In this document: positions 40,989 through 46,434 of the stretch, one piece after another
Layout: the number at the start of each line of letters is the position of its first letter
Numbering within the stretch: position 1 is the first letter of the stretch
NCBI RefSeq assembly: GCF_029882185.1
Contig: NZ_JAOULD010000010.1
Span: 1 to 46,434 of the forward strand
Length of the DNA stretch: 46,434 nt
Direction of reading: 5' to 3'
DNA from: Candidatus Nitrosopumilus sp.
Lineage (GTDB): Archaea; Thermoproteota; Nitrososphaeria; Nitrososphaerales; Nitrosopumilaceae
Notes under the pieces: generated by a model
What the model was told of the DNA's origin: nothing
Seen by the model: the letters and a program-made list of their open reading frames with translations, nothing else
Database searches by the model: none
Made by a program: the position numbers and the translations under genes

Positions 40989-41807
40989 TTAATATCTAGG
41001 TGATATTGATAGTTTTGATTTTGATGATACAATAATTATTGAAATAATTGATATTGCTAAAACTAATGAAGCAACAACTCCGAATTCTGGAACTACTACT
41101 CCGTCTTTGATTTCAACTTTGATTGATTCTTTATGTTCTGATGCTACGCCTTGGTTTGCGGTAATGGTGTACATTCCATCTTCTTTCCACATTGGGCCTC
41201 CTACTCTTATTTCCACATCAAAGTTTCCGTTTATTCCTGGTGTTACTTGATCAATTGTTATCAAGTTTCCAACAGGTGATTTTACAGTTAATATAATGTC
41301 TGTGCTTTTGTAACTTGTTTTTCCAATGATTTTGATTATGTCTGAGCCGTTTTCAGCTTCTGCTTGCATAGATATGCCACTAATGATTTTTGGCTCTTTT
41401 TCTAAAATTGATTTTGATTCTGTTTGCTTGGCATCTGGATTCCTTGTAATCTCTTGAGAAATAACTGTGAATTGAGTTTGAGCAACTCTTTTTGTGTCCT
41501 CATGACTTGCTGTAACTATGTGTTTTCCTGTTGCAAAGCTTGGTATTGGTGGATTTAGTAATTTTCTAAATTCCCCATCGTCATTGATTGCTACTATTGG
41601 TGCAAAGACTATGGCTCCATCAGGACCCATGATTCTGAGTTTGACTGGTTTGAATTGAGATACGTCAGTAATCTTTCCTGTAATCCAAATTGACTCTAAA
41701 GATTTGATTTCCTCTTTTGAAGTTTCTAATTCTATGGTTGATTCTGCAAAAGCTAAAGTAGAAAACATTGATACTGCAAAAAGCAAAAACAGCGATGTCT
41801 TTAGCAT
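40989..41807 (-). CDS. Secreted PEFG-CTERM surface protein
   Basis: A 272-residue protein with a signal peptide (about 1-21, FAVSMFSTLAFA), a beta-rich extracellular part with repeated Ig-like strands (LESIWITGKITDVSQFKPV; later GKTSYKSTDIILTVKSPVGN), and a C-terminal sorting signal VPEFGVVASLVLAISI plus a short basic end. PEFG-CTERM tails are processed by the thaumarchaeal archaeosortase and leave the protein attached to the cell surface. Role likely in the cell envelope. Confidence 0.82.
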   Translation of the reverse strand: MLKTSLFLLFAVSMFSTLAFAESTIELETSKEEIKSLESIWITGKITDVSQFKPVKLRIMGPDGAIVFAPIVAINDDGEFRKLLNPPIPSFATGKHIVTASHEDTKRVAQTQFTVISQEITRNPDAKQTESKSILEKEPKIISGISMQAEAENGSDIIKIIGKTSYKSTDIILTVKSPVGNLITIDQVTPGINGNFDVEIRVGGPMWKEDGMYTITANQGVASEHKESIKVEIKDGVVVPEFGVVASLVLAISIISIIIVSSKSKLSISPRY

Positions 41808-41924
41808 GTGTCTTTTCTGAATTCATTGTATATATGAATTATTTCAATAAGTATGGTGATGTTATTATCTTTGAACATGGATCTTTTTCCACTCTTTTCT
41901 TAATCTCGATGAAATTCCGATCCA

Positions 41925-42380
41925 TTACTCTGAAAATTCTACTATGGCATCAATTTCAGTCATTGAATTTAATGGCAAACATGCAACCCCTACTGCAATC
42001 CGTGAATGCTTTCCTTTATCTCCAAATACTTCAAAGAACAAGTCTGATGCTGGATTGATTACTTTGGGATGTTGGTAAAACTCTGCATCTGAATTTACAA
42101 ACCCTGACAGCCTCACGATTCTTGTTACTTTGTCCAAACTGCCAAGTTCTCTTTTGATTTGTGCTAAGAGATTGATTGCACACATTCTTGCTGATTTTTG
42201 AGCAGTTTCTAAATTGCCATCTGTGACTTTTCCTGTAAATAGTACTTTGCCATCTTCCATTGGGATTTGACCTGAGATAAATAGCAAGTTTCCAGTTTTT
42301 ATCACAGGAACATATGATCCTGCAGGCGTTGGGGGGTTTGGGAGTTTGACTCCTAATGATTCGAGTTTTTCTTCTATCAT
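41925..42380 (-). CDS. RidA/YjgF-family protein
   Basis: A 151-residue protein of the RidA (YjgF/UK114) group, YjgH-like subclass: AGSYVPVIKTGNLLFISGQIP, then AQKSARMCAINLLAQIK, VTRIVRLSGFVNSD, and HSRIAVGVACLPLNSMTEIDAIVEF. The family forms trimers and many members hydrolyse reactive imines/enamines; the Arg of the active site is present (SRIAVG). ATG start at 42380. Confidence 0.9.
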   Translation of the reverse strand: MIEEKLESLGVKLPNPPTPAGSYVPVIKTGNLLFISGQIPMEDGKVLFTGKVTDGNLETAQKSARMCAINLLAQIKRELGSLDKVTRIVRLSGFVNSDAEFYQHPKVINPASDLFFEVFGDKGKHSRIAVGVACLPLNSMTEIDAIVEFSE

Positions 42381-42488
42381 GACAATGATGCTGAATTTTT
42401 GTCTGATTTTAGTTTTTATAATTTTTAATCGGTTTTTTGTATTATTTGACTATGTGATTACTGTATATGTGAAATAATTTGCCAGTTT

Positions 42489-42560
42489 ATGTTGCTAGAG
42501 GAATTTTATGATGAGGATCTAGATGTCTCTAGTGACATTGGGCATTTTTTTAAATTTTGA
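42489..42560 (+). CDS. Possible 23-residue acidic microprotein
   Basis: An ATG frame of 23 codons (MLLEEFYDEDLDVSSDIGHF then FKF). Its start loosely resembles the 35-residue product at 43329 (MLFHDEELDEEEL). It may be a truncated copy, or chance. It overlaps the end of the convergent winged-helix gene by 11 bp. Confidence 0.2.
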   Translation: MLLEEFYDEDLDVSSDIGHFFKF

Positions 42561-43155
42561 GATGGCCTGCTTTTGGAATTTTACTGCTGAAATCTTTTTG
42601 CAGCAATATTCTCTCATTTGTTTTTCTGCCTTCAAGTAATCTCTGATTTGTTTCATCCATGAATTCATTGATTTGTTTGAAACAGTTTTTTAATTCTTTT
42701 TTTAATTCATCATCATCTGTATTCTCTATTGTCCATAGAATTGATGATGCCAATTCAAACATGTTGGTCATATTTGTCAGTAATGATTCATAATTTGTTT
42801 TTGTATTTTTGTTGAATTTACGAGCAGTAAGATCTTTGGATATGTCTGAAAATATTTTTTTGTTTTCGAAATTTTTCAATGAAGTCGTAATTCCAGATTC
42901 ATATGTGAAAATTAGATTGTTGATAAAACCCACATGTTCTTCAAGTGAATAGTGATAATGTTTAACATAATATGCATCATTTTTGTAACCATGTTTTTTG
43001 ATGTGTCCTAACTCTTCCATTTTTTTTAATATTTCTTTTAATTTACTCCTATTGAATCGTTTTTTGTTATTCAAACAGTTTGCCCAAATATCTCCAAAAT
43101 AGTTTTTTTCATCATTGATGCATTCTAAAATATAATTTATTGAAATCATCTGCAT
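42550..43155 (-). CDS. Winged-helix regulator-like protein with helical C-terminal domain
   Basis: A 201-residue protein. The N-terminal about 70 residues (LKEILKKMEELGHIKKHGYK then NDAYYVKHYHY) look like a winged helix with its wing; the rest is a helical bundle (SLLTNMTNMFELASSILWTI, KNCFKQINEFMDETNQRLLE) such as a sensing or dimerisation domain. Start could be the ATG at 43155 or two codons later. No family name. Target unknown; small genes flank it on both sides. Confidence 0.55.
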   Translation of the reverse strand: MQMISINYILECINDEKNYFGDIWANCLNNKKRFNRSKLKEILKKMEELGHIKKHGYKNDAYYVKHYHYSLEEHVGFINNLIFTYESGITTSLKNFENKKIFSDISKDLTARKFNKNTKTNYESLLTNMTNMFELASSILWTIENTDDDELKKELKNCFKQINEFMDETNQRLLEGRKTNERILLQKDFSSKIPKAGHLKI

Positions 43156-43328
43156 GGATCGTCTTTAATTTGGAATTATTTATTGGTGGTGAACGGTAAA
43201 TTTTTGAGCGTAGTTTGTCCTTTGTTTTATCTAAATCGGAATCTATTTTCTAAAACTATCATATTTTGAGCATTTAGTACATGTTTCTTATCTACCAATG
43301 TAATGAGTACCAAAAATCTAGTTAGAAT

Positions 43329-43436
43329 ATGTTATTTCATGATGAGGAACTAGACGAAGAAGAACTGACCCGATGTTTTGAAAAATTGGATCCTAGAACT
43401 CTTGAATTAATTCAAAAGGAATACAGAAATGACTGA
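43329..43436 (+). CDS. Acidic microprotein (35 residues)
   Basis: A 35-codon ATG frame (MLFHDEELDEEELTRCFEKL, then DPRTLELIQKEYRND) of regular helical pattern. Its end overlaps the start of a second microgene by 8 bp, a coupled arrangement that favours real translation. No family recognised. Confidence 0.4.
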   Translation: MLFHDEELDEEELTRCFEKLDPRTLELIQKEYRND

Positions 43437-43545
43437 TAGTGAAAAATTAGCAAAAAAAGTCTCTTCACATATTGAGAAAAACCTTAGAGGTGATACTCCT
43501 TTTCAAGGTACTTCGGGCTTTGTTTCATATATTGCATATGAATAA
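43429..43545 (+). CDS. Microprotein (38 residues) overlapping the acidic one
   Basis: A 38-codon ATG frame (MTDSEKLAKKVSSHIEKNLR, then GDTPFQGTSGFVSYIAYE) starting inside the last codons of the preceding microgene. Helical first half, Gly/Ser-rich second half. Function unknown. The ordered, overlapping pair suggests a small operon. Confidence 0.4.
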   Translation: MTDSEKLAKKVSSHIEKNLRGDTPFQGTSGFVSYIAYE

Positions 43546-43595
43546 TCCAAGAAAGGATCTGATTGTTCTTCTGAATAGATATTGGTTTTTGAGAA

Positions 43596-44756
43596 TTAAT
43601 TTTTACTTATTTTGATAAGTACTTTTTCGCCTTTGTTTGAATTGTTTTGATATACTGTTCTTGTCTTGTATCCTTGTTTTTGAAGACATCCGTCCAAAAT
43701 TGATACCCATGGCAATGAATGTCCGCTATTCAATCTTGATTCTAGGGATATGTTTTTGGTATTTGCCTCAAAATTAACATGACCTGAACATGTAATTTGC
43801 ATTACTGCATCTATGATCTCAATTATATCATCCAGCGTTTTTGATTTTAAAGAAATTCCATTCTTCTCTAATAGTTTTAACATGTCTAGATCTGTTTTTT
43901 TAGATATCATTGAAGAGTTTAGAATGTGCATTAATCCTGATTCATTAACTGTTTTGATGATTTTGTAAATCTCTTGTGCTTCTGTTTTTGTCATGTCTGC
44001 AAGAGCTTTGGTTTTAATTGCATTTTTCCAAATATCTGAAAATATCTTTTCTTGATTTATTCCTAAAATTTCTGTAGATGAAAAAATAGCTCCTTTTCCA
44101 TTATCGTTGTCAATCATCAGTAACTCTGTTTCATCAAAAATGAAACAGTTTTGTGTGATGTCTGATGCTCTAATTTCCACTCCGTCTGGAATGGTTCTAT
44201 ATGATTCAGAACAAATTTGTGATGGTGAAACAAGAATTTTGACATCCAAATTTCTCCTTAACACTGATAGCAACTGCTCTTTGCATTCCGCTAGTAATCC
44301 AAAACCCCATTGATCTGTCATAATTTTGATCGATGATTTCGAACCTTCAATCATCGTTTTGAGCTGAGACAAAACATTGTTGGCACTCATATGAAAATAT
44401 CTTCTTTCCTCTGACCCTCTTGACTTTCTGCTTTCCTCACTTGCTTTTTTCAAATCTGAAATTAGTGAATTCATTGCATTTACTTTGTTAATCTGTTCAT
44501 GAATTATCCCGTCAAAAGCATCCTCTGGGGCAATTGCAGTGCACATAATTGGTTTGCTTTTTGAAATGATGACTAGTTTTTTGTTTTCTAGTTTTAGCAA
44601 TGTTGGGTATGTTTTTGTTCTGGGAATTTCTGAATAATATGCTAATTCACTGGCAGAAATGGTTCCTTTTGCTATCAGGGTTACATATGCTTGTGCTTCA
44701 TACTTGCTTAATCCAAATTCTTCCAAACTAACTGTTAAAACGTGTTCATTTACCAT
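43596..44756 (-). CDS. TrmB-like transcriptional regulator
   Basis: A 386-residue protein with an N-terminal TrmB-type winged helix (FGLSKYEAQAYVTLIAKGTI then SASELAYYSEIPRTKTYPTL) and a PLD-like regulatory domain at about 120-255 (SIKIMTDQWGFGLLAECKEQ, DVKILVSPSQICSE, ENDNGK-type, GAIFSSTEILG). The last about 120 residues form an added domain. TrmB-type proteins respond to sugars or metabolites. It is divergent from the Cdv-like cluster, with a 159-bp shared regulatory gap, so it may control that cluster. Ligand not readable. Confidence 0.78.
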   Translation of the reverse strand: MVNEHVLTVSLEEFGLSKYEAQAYVTLIAKGTISASELAYYSEIPRTKTYPTLLKLENKKLVIISKSKPIMCTAIAPEDAFDGIIHEQINKVNAMNSLISDLKKASEESRKSRGSEERRYFHMSANNVLSQLKTMIEGSKSSIKIMTDQWGFGLLAECKEQLLSVLRRNLDVKILVSPSQICSESYRTIPDGVEIRASDITQNCFIFDETELLMIDNDNGKGAIFSSTEILGINQEKIFSDIWKNAIKTKALADMTKTEAQEIYKIIKTVNESGLMHILNSSMISKKTDLDMLKLLEKNGISLKSKTLDDIIEIIDAVMQITCSGHVNFEANTKNISLESRLNSGHSLPWVSILDGCLQKQGYKTRTVYQNNSNKGEKVLIKISKN

Positions 44757-44885
44757 GATTCTGTTTGATTTGTTATTAGGTAAAATTGAGAGCTAAATTC
44801 CTTTACACAAATACTCAAAAAAAATCAAAATTGTATCTGCAGACGGATGTAACTGTGGTTACTAAATAATTTGATACACTGTCCT

Positions 44886-44896
44886 AAAATATAAAA
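44886..44896 (+). promoter_or_regulatory. TATA box of the Cdv-like cluster
   Basis: AAAATATAAAA is centred about 25 nt ahead of the ATG at 44916, the classical distance for leaderless transcription, and is the reason for preferring that ATG over the GTG at 44904. Confidence 0.55.
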
Positions 44897-44915
44897 TCTA
44901 GAAGTGTTATTTGCT

Positions 44916-45479
44916 ATGTTGGTAAAATGCAGTATTAACCCCTTAGGTATTGAAAACATCTCTCATTCTGTAACTCTAGTTCCGAGATTGGAATATTCTA
45001 TGAGTCTATTGGATGAAATCATTGATGTTCTTAATTTCCGACAGTCTGAATTAAAAGAACAAAATAATAATTTAGCTCATGATTTTGACGAGTCAGATAG
45101 GACTCACGTTAATGCATTAAATCTTGAACATCTTGTGATGTATTCTCTTGAAATCTTACTCCAAGTAAGAAAGAGTATGAAAAAAATCTCTAACGTTGGA
45201 AGCATTCCTAAAGTTTTACCCTCATCAATCCCTATGATCAGGACCGTCAGTGCTCAATTGTTTGGCATTATTCCAAATTGTAGTAGAAAATTATCTGAAA
45301 TTTCAGTTCATTTAGGGAGTATTGTGCTTGATTCAGCAGCTCTTACTATGGCAAAGTTTGATTTTAGCCAATCAAACACTGAATCGACTTCCTTACTTAA
45401 TGAAGTAAAATTGATGGTCGGCTCTAAATTAAGTAAGCAGTATCCTAATCTTGATTTTTTCAAATTATTCAATACCTAA
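44916..45479 (+). CDS. CdvB/ESCRT-III-like protein
   Basis: A 187-residue helical protein with the ESCRT-III core pattern: LDEIIDVLNFRQSELKEQNN (helix 1), then NALNLEHLVMYSLEILLQVR and KKISNVGSIPKVLPSSIPMI, and AQLFGIIPNCSRKLSEISVHL then GSIV. This corresponds to helices alpha1-alpha4 of CdvB-type proteins, which polymerise at the division site. It is shorter than most main CdvB proteins and shows no clear C-terminal MIT-interacting motif. It begins a three-gene same-strand run with the 161-residue gene and cdvC, the ATPase that remodels ESCRT-III. Possibly one of several thaumarchaeal CdvB paralogues. Confidence 0.7.
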   Translation: MLVKCSINPLGIENISHSVTLVPRLEYSMSLLDEIIDVLNFRQSELKEQNNNLAHDFDESDRTHVNALNLEHLVMYSLEILLQVRKSMKKISNVGSIPKVLPSSIPMIRTVSAQLFGIIPNCSRKLSEISVHLGSIVLDSAALTMAKFDFSQSNTESTSLLNEVKLMVGSKLSKQYPNLDFFKLFNT

Positions 45480-45480
45480 T

Positions 45481-45966
45481 ATGTTAACCACAAAACGAGA
45501 TTTTTCAAAAGACATAGAACGTATAAGATCCATTTCCTCTAAAATCGACAAAAAATTATCTGAGGCAAAATCTTCTGATGATTTAAAAATTGATAAACTC
45601 TCTTTAGATGAATTACAGGATTTAGATAAAATCGTAAGAATTGCTGATTTTATGGTGTGTAAACATGAAGATAAAAAAGAAATGCGTTCAATTTTAAAGT
45701 ATTTTACCTCTATAATCACTGAGACTGCAAATTCCCTAAATGATTTGGATGATGAGGTATCTGAACTCATTCTCTCTGCTGAAGATTCTATAAACAAGGT
45801 CAAAGACATGCATTCTCATATCTCAGAAAAATCTGATTTTAAAAAAAAATATGATCATGGACCTGATTATAATGAATATGAAACAAGTGCAATTAATTTA
45901 ACCAATTTTGTTACAGAGATTCACACCGTAGGATACCAACAAAATTCTCAAAGAGATACTGCGTAG
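45481..45966 (+). CDS. Unknown protein in the Cdv cluster (161 residues)
   Basis: A 161-residue, helical, highly charged protein with heptad-like stretches (DIERIRSISSKIDKKLSEAK; ELILSAEDSINKVKDMHSHI). It begins at the ATG at 45481, 1 bp after the CdvB-like stop, and is followed 9 bp later by cdvC; an earlier in-frame start (45451) would overlap the preceding gene. The tail (YDHGPDYNEYETSAINLT) could be a short binding motif. No family recognised. Position between ESCRT-III-like and Vps4-like genes suggests a division adaptor. Confidence 0.65.
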   Translation: MLTTKRDFSKDIERIRSISSKIDKKLSEAKSSDDLKIDKLSLDELQDLDKIVRIADFMVCKHEDKKEMRSILKYFTSIITETANSLNDLDDEVSELILSAEDSINKVKDMHSHISEKSDFKKKYDHGPDYNEYETSAINLTNFVTEIHTVGYQQNSQRDTA

Positions 45967-45975
45967 GTAATTAGA

Positions 45976-46434
45976 ATGAGTTTAGCCCCCCAAGAATTAG
46001 AAAACACAGCAAGCAAATATGCTTCTGAAGCCATAAAATTTGATTCACAAGGTGCACGTGGAATGGCAATCACGCATTATCAGCACGCAATTGATGCTCT
46101 CGTAAAATTATTGCAACTATATCCTACCAGTAAATTAAATCAAATCTACAAAGAACGATGCAACTCTTATCATGGTAGAATTACCGCATTACAGCAGGCT
46201 CATGGTGTTGAACCCGCAGTAGATCCAAAAGCTTCTGAGGAGGATCAAAAGAAATCTGTTCAGAGACAAGAAAACGAAAATGATTTTGAAGAATTAATCA
46301 TGAAAGAAAAACCTGACGTTACTTGGGATCAGGTAATTGGTCTAGATGATGCAAAAAGCGCATTACGTGAATCAATTGTATATCCAACTAAACGACCTGA
46401 TCTTTTTCCACTTGGATGGCCAAAAGGAATGTTG
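45976..46434 (+). CDS. cdvC: CdvC (Vps4-like AAA ATPase), cut by window end
   Basis: The first 153 residues are inside the window. Residues about 1-75 form an MIT domain (ELENTASKYASEAIKFDSQG, ITHYQHAIDALVKLLQLYP), a charged linker follows (about 80-112), then the start of an AAA ATPase domain (VTWDQVIGLDDAKSALRESI, YPTKRPDLFPLGWPKGML), stopping just before the expected Walker A. CdvC binds ESCRT-III-like CdvB proteins through MIT and disassembles their filaments during cell division. Identification is firm despite truncation. Confidence 0.92.
   Translation, partial: MSLAPQELENTASKYASEAIKFDSQGARGMAITHYQHAIDALVKLLQLYPTSKLNQIYKERCNSYHGRITALQQAHGVEPAVDPKASEEDQKKSVQRQENENDFEELIMKEKPDVTWDQVIGLDDAKSALRESIVYPTKRPDLFPLGWPKGML

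Overview
The window is chromosomal DNA of an AT-rich, marine-type ammonia-oxidising archaeon (Nitrososphaerota/Thaumarchaeota, close to Nitrosopumilus or Nitrosarchaeum). The evidence is a CdvC (Vps4-like) ATPase beside an ESCRT-III-like gene, ribosomal protein L40e, a PEFG-CTERM surface protein, a secreted blue-copper protein, F420/LLM-type enzymes, an iron-dependent alcohol dehydrogenase of the type used in the 3-hydroxypropionate/4-hydroxybutyrate cycle, a UvrBAC operon, and many promoters with a TATA box about 25 nt ahead of a leaderless start codon.

Region 1 (about 78-11764) looks like an integrated mobile element of about 11.7 kb. A pNOB8-type tyrosine recombinase (10287-11699) lies 51 bp from the 3' end of a tRNA-Val(CAC) gene. 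The last 18 bp of that tRNA 3' region recur as a direct repeat at 78-95, giving the two attachment sites. The cargo reads like a small defence island. It holds a DprA-like plus phosphoribosyltransferase pair resembling the ShosTA toxin-antitoxin defence system. It also holds an AIPR (abortive phage resistance) gene followed by a small membrane protein of Pycsar/2TM-effector style and three tandem, mutually similar microproteins of 37, 32 and 58 residues. Further cargo is a free-standing Cas1/casposase-like C-terminal fragment, two ribbon-helix-helix regulators with operator-like repeats, a membrane-anchored bicistron, a secreted SdrD_B/Ig/FIMAH-type surface protein, and long gene-poor stretches with decayed genes.

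Region 2 (11.75-29 kb) is core chromosome: tRNA-Val with a likely non-canonical intron, L40e, succinyl-CoA synthetase (sucCD), a ferritin-like protein, ileS, purine and one-carbon genes (purD, MTHFS, folD, purN), a beta-CASP-type RNA/DNA nuclease homologue, glycerate kinase, the Fe-ADH (probable malonic semialdehyde reductase), an LLM-family F420 oxidoreductase, and several small lineage-specific genes.

Region 3 (29-44.8 kb) carries a PNPOx-like flavoprotein, the tightly overlapping uvrB-uvrA-uvrC operon, a tethered cupredoxin, citrate synthase, a DHH phosphoesterase with a histone-H1-like lysine tail, a decayed membrane-protein gene, an FDOR flavoprotein, a PEFG-CTERM protein, a RidA-family protein, a winged-helix regulator, overlapping microgenes and a TrmB-like regulator.

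Region 4 (44.9 kb to the end) is a cell-division cluster: CdvB/ESCRT-III-like gene, an unknown 161-residue gene, and CdvC, which is cut by the window end. The most promising candidate for an undescribed system is the AIPR, membrane protein and three-microprotein operon at 6616-9279.
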